From contig NZ_BMTW01000010.1 in the NCBI RefSeq assembly GCF_014649875.1, forward strand, positions 1 to 64,000: a stretch of DNA of 64,000 nt, written 5' to 3'. The position numbers and the translations under genes are program-made. This document shows positions 51,694 to 61,551 of this stretch, piece by piece. The DNA is from Streptomyces rubiginosohelvolus. GTDB taxonomy: Bacteria; Actinomycetota; Actinomycetes; Streptomycetales; Streptomycetaceae. The stretch's first letter is position 1, and every line of letters begins with the position of its first letter. A model generated the notes under the pieces. The model did not search any database, had not been told where the DNA came from, and worked only from the letters and a program-made list of their open reading frames with translations.

Positions 51694-52164
51694 TCAGCCC
51701 GCTTCGGGCTGGGGGATGTCGCGGAGCAGGCAGGTGAGACGTGCGGTGCAGACCCGCTTGTCCTGTTCGTCGGTGATGACGATCTCGTACGTGGCGGTGG
51801 AGCGGCCCCGGTGTACGGGGGTGGCGACGCCGGTGACGAGGCCGTTGCGGACGCCCCGGTGGTGGGTGCAGTTGAGGTCGACGCCGACGGCGATCTTGTT
51901 GGCGCCGCCGTGGAGCATGGAGCCGATGGAGCCGAGGGTCTCGGCGAGGACGGCGGATGCGCCGCCGTGCAGGAGGCCGTAGGGCTGGGTGTTGCCCTCG
52001 ACGGGCATGGTGCCGACGACGCGGTCGGCGGCGGCCTCGACGATGGTCACGCCCATGCGCTCGCCGAGGTGGCCGGCGGAGAAGAGGGCGGGCAGGTCGA
52101 TGCCGAGTGCCGCGTACTCGTCGATGACTTCCTGCGGGAAGAGGGGTGCGGTGTGCTCGCCCAT
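51694..52164 (-). CDS. PaaI-family hotdog thioesterase
   Basis: The 156-residue hotdog-fold protein has the PaaI/acyl-CoA thioesterase signature GNTQPYGLLHGGASAVLAET near residue 58 and LNCTHHRGVRNG near 98, with HGGAS forming the catalytic loop. It probably hydrolyses an aryl- or acyl-CoA. The ATG follows GCAGGATCC. It stands downstream of the FdhF gene, 92 bases away, on the same strand. Confidence 0.9.
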   Translation of the reverse strand: MGEHTAPLFPQEVIDEYAALGIDLPALFSAGHLGERMGVTIVEAAADRVVGTMPVEGNTQPYGLLHGGASAVLAETLGSIGSMLHGGANKIAVGVDLNCTHHRGVRNGLVTGVATPVHRGRSTATYEIVITDEQDKRVCTARLTCLLRDIPQPEAG

Positions 52165-52256
52165 GGATCCTGCTCCGTTCGTCTGCTGCGCCGGTTCGTT
52201 GCTGTCTGCACTGTTCTTATCAGACGGCTGAGCGCACGCTTAGCCAGTGGCGGTTT

Positions 52257-54548
52257 TCAGTCGCTGCCGGGGGTGCGCCGGGGCTCCTCGAAGCGGACGA
52301 CGACCGACTTGCTGGCCGGGGTGTTGCTGGTGTCGGCCGTGGAGTCGAGGGGGACCAGGACGTTGGTCTCCGGGTAGTAGGCGGCGGCGCAGCCCCGGGC
52401 GGTGGGGTAGTGGACGATGCGGAAGCCCTCCGCGCGGCGTTCCACGCCGTCCTTCCACTCGCTGACGAGGTCGGTGTACACGCCGTCGGCGAGGCCGAGG
52501 GCGGCGGCGTCCTCGGGGTTGACCATGACGATGCGGCGGCCGCCCTTGATGCCCCGGTAGCGGTCGTTCAGGCCGTAGATGGTGGTGTTGTACTGGTCGT
52601 GGGAGCGCAGGGTCTGCAACAGGAGCCTGCCGTCGGGGAGTTCGGGGTACTCGACGGGGGCGGCGGTGAAGTTGGCGCGGCCCGTGGCGGTGGGGAAGCG
52701 GCGCTCGTCGCGGGGGGCGTGCGGGAGGGCGAAGCCGCCGGGGCGGGCGATGCGGGTGTTGAAGTCCTCGAAGCCGGCGACGACGCGGGAGATGCGGTCG
52801 CGGATGGTGCCGTAGTCCCGCTCGAATTCCTCCCACGGCGTACGGGAGCCGGCGCCGAGGACCGCGCGGGCGAGGCGGGCGACGATGGCCGGCTCGGAGA
52901 GCAGGTGGGGGCTCGCGGGGGTGAGGTTGCCGCGGGAGGCGTGGACCATGCCCATGGAGTCCTCGACGGTGACGAACTGCTTGCCGCCCGCCTGGACGTC
53001 CTTGTCGGTGCGGCCCAGCGTCGGGAGGATCAGGGCGCGGGTCCCGGTGACGGCGTGGCTGCGGTTGAGCTTGGTCGAGACGTGGACGGTGAGGCGGGCG
53101 CGGCGCATCGCGGCCTCGGTGACGGCGGTGTCGGGCGTGGCCGCGACGAAGTTGCCGCCCATGGCGAAGAAGACCTTCGCCTCGCCGTCGCGGAGCGCCT
53201 GGATGGAGCGCACCACGTCCATGCCGTGGTGGCGGGGCGAGGCGATGCCGAATTCCTTGTCGAGGGCGTCGAGGAAGGCCGGTGCGGGCCGTTCGAAGAT
53301 GCCCATGGTGCGGTCGCCCTGGACGTTGGAGTGGCCGCGCACCGGGCAGACCCCGGCGCCGGGGCGGCCGATGTTGCCGCGCAGCAGAAGGAAGTTGACC
53401 ACTTCGCGGATGGTGGGCACGGAGTGCTTGTGCTGGGTGAGGCCCATGGCCCAGCAGACGATGGTGCGCTCCGACGCGAGGACCAGGGCGAGCGCCTGCT
53501 CGATCTCGGCGCGGGTGAGGCCGGTGGCCTTCAGCGTCTCGTCCCAGTCGGCCGCTTCGGCGGCCTTCGCGAACTGCTCGTAACCGTGGGTGTGTTCGGC
53601 GACGAACGCGGTGTCGACGGCGCCCTCGGTGGCCAGGACCAGCTTGTTGAGGAGCCGGAAGAGGGCCTGGTCGCCACCGATGCGGATTTGCAGGAAGAGG
53701 TCGTTGAGCGGGGTGCCCTTGAGCATGCCGTGCGGGGTCTGGGGGTTCTTGAACCGCTCCATCCCGGCCTCGGGCAGCGGGTTCACCGAGATGATCTTCG
53801 CTCCGGACTGCTTGGCCTTCTCCAGGGCGGACAGCATCCGGGGGTGGTTCGTGCCGGGGTTCTGCCCGGCGACGATGATCAGGTCGGCCTGGTGGATGTC
53901 CTCCAGGGAGACGCTGCCCTTGCCGATGCCGATGGTCTCGTTGAGCGCCGAGCCGGACGACTCGTGGCACATGTTGGAGCAGTCCGGCAGATTGTTGGTG
54001 CCGAACTCACGGGCGAAGAGCTGGAGGAGGAACGCGGCCTCGTTACTGGTGCGGCCGGAGGTGTAGAAGAGGGCCTCGTCGGGGGAGCCGAGCGCGGTCA
54101 GCTCCTCGGCGATGATCGCGAACGCCCGGTCCCAGGTGATCGCCTCGTACCGGTCGGCGCCCTCAGGGAGGTACACCGGCTGGGTGATCCTGCCCTGCTG
54201 GCCGAGCCAGTAGCCGCTGCGCTCCGCGAGGTCGGCGACCGGGTGCGCGGCGAAGAAGTCGGGCGTGACGCGACGCAGGGTCGCCTCCTCGGCCACGGCC
54301 TTCGCGCCGTTCTCGCAGAATTCCGCGATGTGCCGCTTGTCGCCCTCGGGCCAGGCGCAGCCGGGGCAGTCGAAGCCGTCCTTCTGGTTGACCTTGAGGA
54401 GGGTCTGCGCGGTGCGGCGCACCCCCATCTGCTGCTGGGAGATGCGCAGGGAGTGGGCGACGGCGGGCAGCCCGGCGGCGGCGTGCGGGGCCGCTTCGAC
54501 CTGCGGGGCGTCCTGGACCGGGTCACCGGTCGGCGGCTTGGTGGCCAT
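52257..54548 (-). CDS. FdhF/YdeP family molybdopterin oxidoreductase
   Basis: The 763-residue protein has the family start FDCPGCAWPEGDKR (residues about 58-72), with CxxC but not the full four-cysteine iron-sulphur site, and molybdopterin guanine-dinucleotide regions such as TSGRTSNEAAFLLQLF, NMCHESSGSALNE and VPTIREVVNFLLLRGNIGRP. E. coli YdeP is a relative with a role in acid resistance; formate dehydrogenase activity is unproven. No FdhD or electron-transfer subunit is adjacent. ATG is preceded by GGGGAGCAGC. Confidence 0.9.
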   Translation of the reverse strand: MATKPPTGDPVQDAPQVEAAPHAAAGLPAVAHSLRISQQQMGVRRTAQTLLKVNQKDGFDCPGCAWPEGDKRHIAEFCENGAKAVAEEATLRRVTPDFFAAHPVADLAERSGYWLGQQGRITQPVYLPEGADRYEAITWDRAFAIIAEELTALGSPDEALFYTSGRTSNEAAFLLQLFAREFGTNNLPDCSNMCHESSGSALNETIGIGKGSVSLEDIHQADLIIVAGQNPGTNHPRMLSALEKAKQSGAKIISVNPLPEAGMERFKNPQTPHGMLKGTPLNDLFLQIRIGGDQALFRLLNKLVLATEGAVDTAFVAEHTHGYEQFAKAAEAADWDETLKATGLTRAEIEQALALVLASERTIVCWAMGLTQHKHSVPTIREVVNFLLLRGNIGRPGAGVCPVRGHSNVQGDRTMGIFERPAPAFLDALDKEFGIASPRHHGMDVVRSIQALRDGEAKVFFAMGGNFVAATPDTAVTEAAMRRARLTVHVSTKLNRSHAVTGTRALILPTLGRTDKDVQAGGKQFVTVEDSMGMVHASRGNLTPASPHLLSEPAIVARLARAVLGAGSRTPWEEFERDYGTIRDRISRVVAGFEDFNTRIARPGGFALPHAPRDERRFPTATGRANFTAAPVEYPELPDGRLLLQTLRSHDQYNTTIYGLNDRYRGIKGGRRIVMVNPEDAAALGLADGVYTDLVSEWKDGVERRAEGFRIVHYPTARGCAAAYYPETNVLVPLDSTADTSNTPASKSVVVRFEEPRRTPGSD

Positions 54549-54675
54549 GATGCTGCTCCCCTTCGAGCGCTCTTCCGCGTGGCGAGGTGGTGCATGTCCT
54601 CACCATCGATCCTGTCACGGCCGCGCAAGGCCGTGCCGGTCCGGATTGTCAGTGGGGCGTGGCAGGATCGGGGGC

Positions 54676-57387
54676 GTGGCTGAGACGGCATCGAACAAGA
54701 CGGCAGACAACCGACCGCGCCTGCTCCTCATGGACGGGCACTCCCTGGCGTACCGGGCGTTCTTCGCCCTGCCCGCGGAGAATTTCACGACGGCGGTGGG
54801 GCAGCCGACGAACGCCGTGTACGGCTTCATGTCGATGCTGGCCAACACCCTGCGTGACGAGGCCCCTACGCACTTCGCGGTCGCGTTCGACGTGTCCCGC
54901 AAGACCTGGCGGGCGCAGGAGTTCCCGGAGTACAAGGCGAACCGCTCCAAGACCCCCGACGAGTTCAAGGGGCAGGTCGAGCTGATCGGCGAGCTGCTGG
55001 ACGCGATGCACGCGGACCGGTTCGCGGTGGACGGGTTCGAAGCGGACGACGTCATCGCGACGCTGGCGACCCAGGCCGAGGCGGCCGGGTTCGAGGTGCT
55101 GATCGTCACCGGCGACCGGGACTCCTTCCAGCTGATCACGGACAACGTGACCGTGCTGTACCCCACCAAGGGGGTCTCCGAGCTGACCCGGTTCACCCCG
55201 GAGAAGGTCGTCGAGAAGTACGGGCTCACCCCCCAGCAGTACCCGGACTTCGCCGCCCTGCGCGGCGACCCGTCGGACAACCTCCCGGGTATCCCCGGCG
55301 TCGGTGAGAAGACGGCCGCGAAGTGGATCAACCAGTTCGGTTCGTTCGCCGAGCTGGTCGAGCGGGCCGAGGAGGTCAAGGGCAAGGCCGGGCAGAATTT
55401 CCGCGACCACCTGGACGCGGTGAAGATGAACCGCGTGCTGACCGAGATGGTCCGGGACGTGGAGCTGCCGAAGACCCCGGCCGACCTGGAGCGCGCTCCG
55501 TACGACCGCACGGCGGTCACCGGTGTCCTGGACATACTGGAGATCCGCAACCCGAGCCTGCGCGAGCGCCTCCTCGCCGTCGACCCGGGGGCGGCCGAGG
55601 CCGAGCCGCCCGCGCCCGCCGCCGGGATCGAGCTGGACGGGGCCGTGCTCGGCTCCGGCGAGGTCGCCCCCTGGCTGGAGGCGCACGGCGCACAGCCGCT
55701 CGGCGTCATGACCGTCGACACCTGGTCGCTCGGGGCCGGCACGGTCACCGAGGTCGCGCTCGCCGCCGCCGACGGGGCCGCCGCCTGGCTGGACCCGACG
55801 CAGCTGGACGAGGCCGACGGTCGGGCGTTCGCCGCCTGGGTCGCGGACCCGGCGCGCCCCAAGGTCCTGCACAACGCGAAGAACGTCATGCGGGTCTTCC
55901 CTGAGATGGGCTGGCAGCTCGAAGGCGTCGCCATGGACACCGCGCTCGCCGCGTATCTGGTGAAGCCGGGCCGCCGGTCCTTCGCCCTGGACGCGCTGGC
56001 CGTGGAGTATCTGGGCCGCGAGCTGGCCCCGGCCGCCTCCTCCGACGGGCAGCTGGCCTTCGGCGCGGACGACCGGGCCGAGCAGGACGCCCTGATGGCC
56101 CAGGCCCGCGCCGTCCTCGACCTGGGCGACGCGTTCACCGCCCGGCTGAAGGAGGTGGGCGCGGCGGAGCTGCTGCACGACATGGAGCTGCCGACCTCCA
56201 TCCTTCTGGCCCGCCTGGAGCGCCACGGGATCGCCGCGGACCGGACCCATCTCGAAGGCATGGAGCAGCAGTTCGCCGGGACCGTGCAGCAGGCGGTGAA
56301 GGAGGCGCACGCGGCGGTCGGCCGCGAGTTCAACCTCGGATCGCCCAAGCAGCTCCAGGAGATCCTCTTCAACGAGCTGGGCCTGCCGAAGACGAAGAAG
56401 ACCAAGACGGGATACACGACGGACGCGGACGCGCTGGCCTGGCTGGCCGCGCAGACCGAGCACGAGCTGCCGGTCCTGATGCTGCGCCACCGCGAGCAGG
56501 CCAAGCTGCGGGTCACCGTCGAGGGCCTGATCAAGACGATCGCCGCCGACGGACGCATCCACACCACGTTCAACCAGACGGTCGCGGCGACCGGCCGGCT
56601 CTCCTCCACCGACCCGAACCTGCAGAACATTCCCGTCCGCACCGACGAGGGCCGGGCGATCCGCCGGGGCTTCGTCGTCGGCGAGGGCTTCGAGACGCTG
56701 ATGACGGCCGACTACAGCCAGATCGAGCTGCGGGTCATGGCGCACCTCTCCGAGGACGCCGGTCTCATCGAGGCGTTCACCTCCGGCGAGGACCTGCACA
56801 CCACGGTCGCCTCGCAGGTCTTCGGCGTCGAGAAGGACGCGGTCGACGCGGAGATGCGCCGCAAGATCAAGGCCATGTCCTACGGCCTGGCCTACGGTCT
56901 CTCCGCCTTCGGCCTCTCCCAGCAGCTGGGCATCGACCCCGCCGAGGCCCGGGTGCTGATGGACACCTACTTCGAGCGGTTCGGCGGGGTACGGGACTAT
57001 CTCCACCGGGTCGTCGAGGAGGCCAGGGCCACCGGCTACACGGAGACGATCCTCGGCCGCCGCCGCTATCTCCCCGACCTCAACAGCGACAACCGCCAGC
57101 GCCGCGAGGCCGCCGAGCGGATGGCGCTCAACGCCCCGATCCAGGGCACCGCGGCGGACATCGTGAAGGTCGCGATGCTGCGGGTGGACAAGGCGCTGAC
57201 CGAGGCCGGGCTGACCTCGCGGATGCTGCTCCAGGTCCACGACGAAATCGTCCTGGAGATCGCGAAGGGCGAGCGGAAGCAGGTGGAGGAGATCCTGCGC
57301 CACGAGATGGCGAACGCCGTCGAACTGCGCGCCCCGCTCGACGTCTCGGTCGGCGTCGGCAAGGACTGGGAGTCCGCCGCGCACTGA
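54676..57387 (+). CDS. polA: DNA polymerase I
   Basis: The 903-residue repair and replication polymerase has an N-terminal 5'-3' exonuclease (LLLMDGHSLAYRAFFALP, ADDVIATLA, FQLITDNVTVLYPTKGVSEL) in residues 1 to about 290. The middle proofreading domain is degenerate: the DxE motif reads VDTWSL, lacking the glutamate. The polymerase domain from about 520 has motif A DYSQIELRVMAHLSED, motif B RRKIKAMSYGLAYGLSAFG and motif C LLQVHDEIVLE. GTG follows GGGGG. A large hairpin follows. Actinobacterial PolA commonly lacks proofreading. Confidence 0.96.
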   Translation: MAETASNKTADNRPRLLLMDGHSLAYRAFFALPAENFTTAVGQPTNAVYGFMSMLANTLRDEAPTHFAVAFDVSRKTWRAQEFPEYKANRSKTPDEFKGQVELIGELLDAMHADRFAVDGFEADDVIATLATQAEAAGFEVLIVTGDRDSFQLITDNVTVLYPTKGVSELTRFTPEKVVEKYGLTPQQYPDFAALRGDPSDNLPGIPGVGEKTAAKWINQFGSFAELVERAEEVKGKAGQNFRDHLDAVKMNRVLTEMVRDVELPKTPADLERAPYDRTAVTGVLDILEIRNPSLRERLLAVDPGAAEAEPPAPAAGIELDGAVLGSGEVAPWLEAHGAQPLGVMTVDTWSLGAGTVTEVALAAADGAAAWLDPTQLDEADGRAFAAWVADPARPKVLHNAKNVMRVFPEMGWQLEGVAMDTALAAYLVKPGRRSFALDALAVEYLGRELAPAASSDGQLAFGADDRAEQDALMAQARAVLDLGDAFTARLKEVGAAELLHDMELPTSILLARLERHGIAADRTHLEGMEQQFAGTVQQAVKEAHAAVGREFNLGSPKQLQEILFNELGLPKTKKTKTGYTTDADALAWLAAQTEHELPVLMLRHREQAKLRVTVEGLIKTIAADGRIHTTFNQTVAATGRLSSTDPNLQNIPVRTDEGRAIRRGFVVGEGFETLMTADYSQIELRVMAHLSEDAGLIEAFTSGEDLHTTVASQVFGVEKDAVDAEMRRKIKAMSYGLAYGLSAFGLSQQLGIDPAEARVLMDTYFERFGGVRDYLHRVVEEARATGYTETILGRRRYLPDLNSDNRQRREAAERMALNAPIQGTAADIVKVAMLRVDKALTEAGLTSRMLLQVHDEIVLEIAKGERKQVEEILRHEMANAVELRAPLDVSVGVGKDWESAAH

Positions 57388-57398
57388 GCCACGGACGC

Positions 57399-57438
57399 AA
57401 GGGGCGGGCCCGGAACCATGGTTCCGGGCCCGCCCCTT
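57399..57438. terminator. terminator between polA and the DUF4184 gene
   Basis: An almost closed 19-bp perfect inverted repeat starting AAGGGGCGGGCCCGG, with only AT at its centre, followed by CCTC. It serves both convergent genes. Confidence 0.9.
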
Positions 57439-57449
57439 CCTCTCTGCCG

Positions 57450-58319
57450 CTAACCCCGGCCGGCCGGTGCCTCCGTCCGGGGTTCCTCCGGTACGGACAC
57501 GGGCCCGCCGGGTCCCCGCGTCCTCCGCCGCAGCAGCATCCACGCCCCGTACAGCAGCAGTCCGGCCGCCAGCCCCGCGCCCGCGCCGAAGCAGGCCGTC
57601 GGAATGATGTCGAGCGGGCTCTCCACCCGGCCGAAGTGGGCGTACCAGCGGGCGCACCGGTGGACGACACCGGCCAGCACGCACAGCGCCAGCAGACCGA
57701 GCGCACCCCACCGCTCCCGGCGGCCGAGCACCGGCACCTCCACGGGCGCGGCGACGGCCGGGGTCCGGCGCAGCCCGGTGGCGACGAACCAGCCGATGAC
57801 CACGAGGGCCAGCGCCGAACTCCCGTACTGCACGAACTGGAACACCGGGAAGCCGCCGACGCTCCGGTTCAGGAACGGCAGCAGCTCCGTGCCCCACCGG
57901 CTGTGGTGCGTGAACGCGTCCCACACCACATGCGTGGCCGCGCCCAGCGCACCCGAGAGGGCGAACCACAGCCAGGCGGACGGACCGAAGGAGGCCCGCG
58001 TCCACCGCTGCCCCCGGACGAACGCGTGGACCCGGCCCCGGACCCGTACCGGCAACAGCGCCACCAGCGGCTCCCGCAGCAGCGCCCACACCGCGACCAG
58101 CGCGGCGGCGATGGCCACGTTCACCGTGACGATCCCGGCGAGGGTGTGCGTGAACGACCCGAACTCCATCGCCCCGGGGACCACCGTGTCCGCGAAGTAG
58201 GTGATGTCGGGCGCGAACGAACCGGCGACGAGGGCCGAGGGGAACAGCGGCCACCGGGCGGTCCCGTTCCGGCGGATCGCCGGGAGCACGGCGGCGGCAT
58301 GACTGAGCGTGAACGGCAT
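57450..58319 (-). CDS. DUF4184 family membrane protein
   Basis: The 289-residue protein has about six predicted membrane helices and the DUF4184 start MPFTLSHAAAVLP, followed by SFAPDITYF near residue 45 and ALGAATHVVWDAFTHHSRWG near 135. These Asp/His motifs resemble those of metal-dependent membrane hydrolases of the YdjM type. Function is unknown. The ATG lacks a clear ribosome site; the upstream extension has atypical composition. It is convergent with polA. Confidence 0.88.
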   Translation of the reverse strand: MPFTLSHAAAVLPAIRRNGTARWPLFPSALVAGSFAPDITYFADTVVPGAMEFGSFTHTLAGIVTVNVAIAAALVAVWALLREPLVALLPVRVRGRVHAFVRGQRWTRASFGPSAWLWFALSGALGAATHVVWDAFTHHSRWGTELLPFLNRSVGGFPVFQFVQYGSSALALVVIGWFVATGLRRTPAVAAPVEVPVLGRRERWGALGLLALCVLAGVVHRCARWYAHFGRVESPLDIIPTACFGAGAGLAAGLLLYGAWMLLRRRTRGPGGPVSVPEEPRTEAPAGRG

Positions 58320-58507
58320 GGCGGCAAGTATGCGGGACCGTCGGGGCAGCCTTTCGTGGCCCACCGGACAACGTGCGCCCGCGAACGTGAAAAAACAGTA
58401 AGAAGCGGTCAGCCCTCGGTGCCTGGGCGACACAAGGTGCCGTAGGGTCGCTGGAGTCGTTGCGCTGGGGAGCGCGAGCAGCCTTCGAGGGGGAGGGACC
58501 GGAACGT

Positions 58508-60265
58508 ATGGCAGCGCACATTCGCCGACGTCTGCGCAAGGGGGCCACGACCACCGCCGTGGCAGCGGCCGCGGTGGCGGCGCTCGCGGCCTCGCAGGCG
58601 CCCGCGGCGACCCTGGCCGACGGATCCGCGGGCAGCGGCGACCCGAAGGCGGCGGGAGAGGACACCGCGAGCGGCGAGACCGACGGCGCCGCCACCGGCA
58701 ACTCGCCCTATTACACGGACCTTCCGCCCCTGGTCACGCCCGACAAGCCCGGTTCGTCCAGCAATCTTCCGGCGGCGGGCAGCGCCGAAGCGGGCATTCC
58801 GGCGTCCGTCCTGGCCGCGTACAAGCAGGCCGAGCGGACCGTCGCGACCACCGACCCCTCCTGCCGACTGCCCTGGCAACTCCTCGCGGCCATCGGCAAG
58901 GTCGAGTCCGGCCAGGCCCGCGGCGGCCGCGTCGACGCGAACGGCACCGCCAGCCCCCGCATTCTCGGCCCGGCCCTCAACGGCCAGGGCTTCGCGCTGA
59001 TCAAGGACACCGACGGCGGGGCGTACGACGGCGACGCCGTCCACGACCGTGCGGTCGGCCCGATGCAGTTCATCCCCTCGACCTGGGCCTCCTGGGGCCA
59101 GGACGCCAACGGCGACGGCCGCAAGGACCCCAACAACATCTACGACGCGGCGCTCGCCGCCGGCCGCTACCTCTGCGCCAACGCCCGCGATCTGGCCCTC
59201 GCAGCCGACCTCGACCAGGCCGTGCTGAGCTACAACCGGTCGACGGAGTACCTGCGCACGGTCCGCTCCTGGTACTCCTACTACCAGCGCGGCACGCACG
59301 AGATCCCCGACGGCACCGGCACGCTCCCCAGCACCCCGAGCACCCCCTCCCCGAGCCCGCGTCCGGGCACCGGTTCGGGCCCGAGCGCCACCCCGAGCCC
59401 GAAGCCGTCCCCGGACAAGCCCGGTGGCAAGCCGAGCCCGGGCCCCTCGAAGCCCGGTGGCGGGGGCTCCACCAGCCCGACGCCGAAGCCGCCCACCCCC
59501 AAGCCGACACCGCCGTCCGCCACCTTCGGCTCCCTGGAGAACGCGGGCACCGGACCGCTGCGCGCCACCGCGGGCCAGGAGTTCGACGAGCGGGTCTCCG
59601 TGCTGGCGCGCAACGCGGTCGGCGCCCCGCTCGCCAAGGTGCCCGTCACCTTCACCGTCACCGGCGGCACCGGGACGCTCTTCGCGGGCGGCAAGAAGAC
59701 CGTGACGGTGCGGACCGGGGCCGACGGCACCGCCACCGCGCCGAAGCTCCAGGCCGGCGAGAAGGCCGGGGAGTTCACCGTGACCGCCGTCGCGGGCACC
59801 GGCCGCCCGCGCACCCTGACGTACGCGGCGACCGTCACCGCCCGCCAGGCCGACGCGATCGCCCGGACCGACGAGAAGGCGCTCGTCGCCGCCCCCGGCG
59901 AGAAGTTCGCGGACGCCGTCACGGTCAAGGCCACCTACAAGGACGCGGCCGCGGCCGGAGTGGCCGTCACCGCCACCATGGTCAAGGACCGCCTGGGCGT
60001 CATCGACAACGACAAGGGCCCGTACTTCAAGGACGCGGACGGCAAGCCGGTCCGCACCCTCACCACGCTGACGACGGACGCCGACGGGCAGCTGCGGCTC
60101 CCGGAGATCTTCGCCGACGACAACGAGGGCACGTATCTGCTGCGCCTCACCACCGAGGGCGGCGCCTCGGTCGTCATCGAACTCACCGTCAAGGCACCGG
60201 AGGAGACGACCCCGGAGGAGCCGGCGCCGGACGCGACGGGGACCCCCGCGGCCACCAAGCCCTGA
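58508..60265 (+). CDS. secreted lytic-transglycosylase-like protein with Ig-like domains
   Basis: The 585-residue protein has a signal peptide (residues 1 to about 37, ending APAATLA), then an SLT-type goose lysozyme-like domain at about 95-260: AIGKVESGQARGGRVD with the candidate catalytic glutamate, and AVGPMQFIPSTWASWG. A Pro/Ser/Lys-rich linker covers about 270-345 (PSTPSTPSPSPRPG), then two beta-sandwich domains of big-1/Ig type to the end. It should cleave peptidoglycan outside the cell, in growth or sporulation. ATG follows AGGGGGAGGGACC. Confidence 0.9.
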   Translation: MAAHIRRRLRKGATTTAVAAAAVAALAASQAPAATLADGSAGSGDPKAAGEDTASGETDGAATGNSPYYTDLPPLVTPDKPGSSSNLPAAGSAEAGIPASVLAAYKQAERTVATTDPSCRLPWQLLAAIGKVESGQARGGRVDANGTASPRILGPALNGQGFALIKDTDGGAYDGDAVHDRAVGPMQFIPSTWASWGQDANGDGRKDPNNIYDAALAAGRYLCANARDLALAADLDQAVLSYNRSTEYLRTVRSWYSYYQRGTHEIPDGTGTLPSTPSTPSPSPRPGTGSGPSATPSPKPSPDKPGGKPSPGPSKPGGGGSTSPTPKPPTPKPTPPSATFGSLENAGTGPLRATAGQEFDERVSVLARNAVGAPLAKVPVTFTVTGGTGTLFAGGKKTVTVRTGADGTATAPKLQAGEKAGEFTVTAVAGTGRPRTLTYAATVTARQADAIARTDEKALVAAPGEKFADAVTVKATYKDAAAAGVAVTATMVKDRLGVIDNDKGPYFKDADGKPVRTLTTLTTDADGQLRLPEIFADDNEGTYLLRLTTEGGASVVIELTVKAPEETTPEEPAPDATGTPAATKP

Positions 60266-60420
60266 CCCGGCTCTCCCCGCAGCGAGTCCCACAGCCCCTC
60301 GGCCCCCCGGCCGAGGGGCTGTCCGCTCTGTTCTCATCTCGCGCCCCGGTTGCTACGGTGCCCCAGCCCTGACGGCCCATCAGGCCGCCGTCGCCGGACC
60401 ACCGCCCCGGGAGGCCGAGC

Positions 60421-60558
60421 ATGCGTGCCCTCGTCGCCGCCGCCATCGGACTGGCCGCCGCCCTCGCGCTCGTGTTCACCGTCTCCGCCATCGGCTCCCC
60501 GGCCGGGGAGACCTCGCCGAAACCCCTGCTGACCACCGTCCCGGGACCGAAGAGATAG
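60421..60558 (+). CDS. 45-residue membrane micro-protein (SPW_0924-like)
   Basis: The short product MRALVAAAIGLAAALALVFT continues as one hydrophobic helix to about residue 26 and ends in a Pro-rich tail with PLLTTVP. A GGGAGG site precedes the ATG by 6 bases and codon use is typical. The sequence resembles the small conserved Streptomyces family named SPW_0924. It lies 28 bases before the DUF3068 gene on the same strand and is probably its partner or co-transcribed. Confidence 0.8.
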   Translation: MRALVAAAIGLAAALALVFTVSAIGSPAGETSPKPLLTTVPGPKR

Positions 60559-60585
60559 CCGCCGCAGAGGGAAGAGGTCACCACC

Positions 60586-61537
60586 ATGCGCCGCCGAGCC
60601 GGTCTCGTACTCCTGGCCTTCGCCGTGTTCTTCGCCGCCCTGTCACCGCTGCTGCGCTGGTACGCCTTCCCGCGGCTGGCCAAGATCCCGGCCGGCCAGT
60701 ACCAGGAAGTCGTCCTGGAGGCGAAGCCCGCCGTCCTCCTCGACTACTCCACCCTCAAGGCGAAGAAGGTCGACAAGGTCACCATCGTCCAGACCCTCAA
60801 GGGCAATGTGGAGGAGTCCGAGAAGATCGAACGCAGCGCCGGACGCGACGTCGTCGTCTGGGACGCCCTCTCCTACGTCCAGGGCCCCGACGGCAAGATG
60901 GTCTCCGCCATCCCCGAGCGCTACATCTTCGACGCCCACACCCAGGCCCCCGTCAACGCCACCGGCGAGATGGTCGACGGCGACCCGGTCCGCCGCGAGG
61001 GCATCGAGTTCAAGTGGCCCTTCCTCACCGAGAAACGGGACTACGAGTACTTCGACGCCCAGACCCGCACCACCGCCCCCATCCACTACCGGGGCACCCG
61101 CACCTTCCGCGGCCTGGAGGTCTACTACTTCGAGCAGACCATCCCGTGGACCAAGGTCCCCATGCCGAAGAAGATGCCCATCGAGGGCATCACCGCCGAG
61201 CAGATCGCGCAGACCGGCATGACCCGCTGGTACACCACCAAGCGCATGTTCTGGGTCGACCCGGTCACCGGCGCCCCCGTCAACGGCGAGGAGATCCACC
61301 GCGAAGAGCTGCGCGACGCCAAGAAGATGGGCATGTCCGAGGACACCGTCACCGCGTTCTCCGGCCATGTGAAGATGCGCGAGGACTACATCGTCGACAC
61401 CGTCGGCCTGGTGAAGTCCCAGCGCGTCCTGGTCCTCCTCCTCACCTCGTACCTGCCCTGGGGCTTCCTGGGCCTCGGCATCGGACTGGCCGCGCTGGCC
61501 CTGTGGCTGGAGGCCCGCTCGCGGCGGCCCGAGACCC

Positions 61538-61551
<14 letters not shown>
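60586..61551 (+). CDS. DUF3068 (PorA-family) membrane protein
   Basis: The 321-residue protein has an N-terminal membrane helix (LVLLAFAVFFAALSPLLRWY), a large extracytoplasmic domain and a C-terminal helix (LLTSYLPWGFLGLGIGLAAL). Conserved DUF3068 segments are visible: YSTLKAKKVDKVTIVQTLKG, KWPFLTEKRDYEYFD, FEQTIPWTK and MFWVDPVTGAPVNGEE. Function is unknown; the family is actinobacterial and thought to be cell-envelope related. GGAAGAGG precedes the ATG. Its last 14 bases overlap the convergent hrpB gene. Confidence 0.92.

Noticed and set aside
54265..54675. Longer polA start extending into the FdhF gene
   Set aside because: The extension is antisense to fdhF; GTG at 54676 has a GGGGG site and matches PolA N-termini.
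59319..59520. Ser/Pro-rich tract in the transglycosylase as a tandem DNA repeat
   Set aside because: It is an ordinary Pro/Ser linker without a fixed DNA period.
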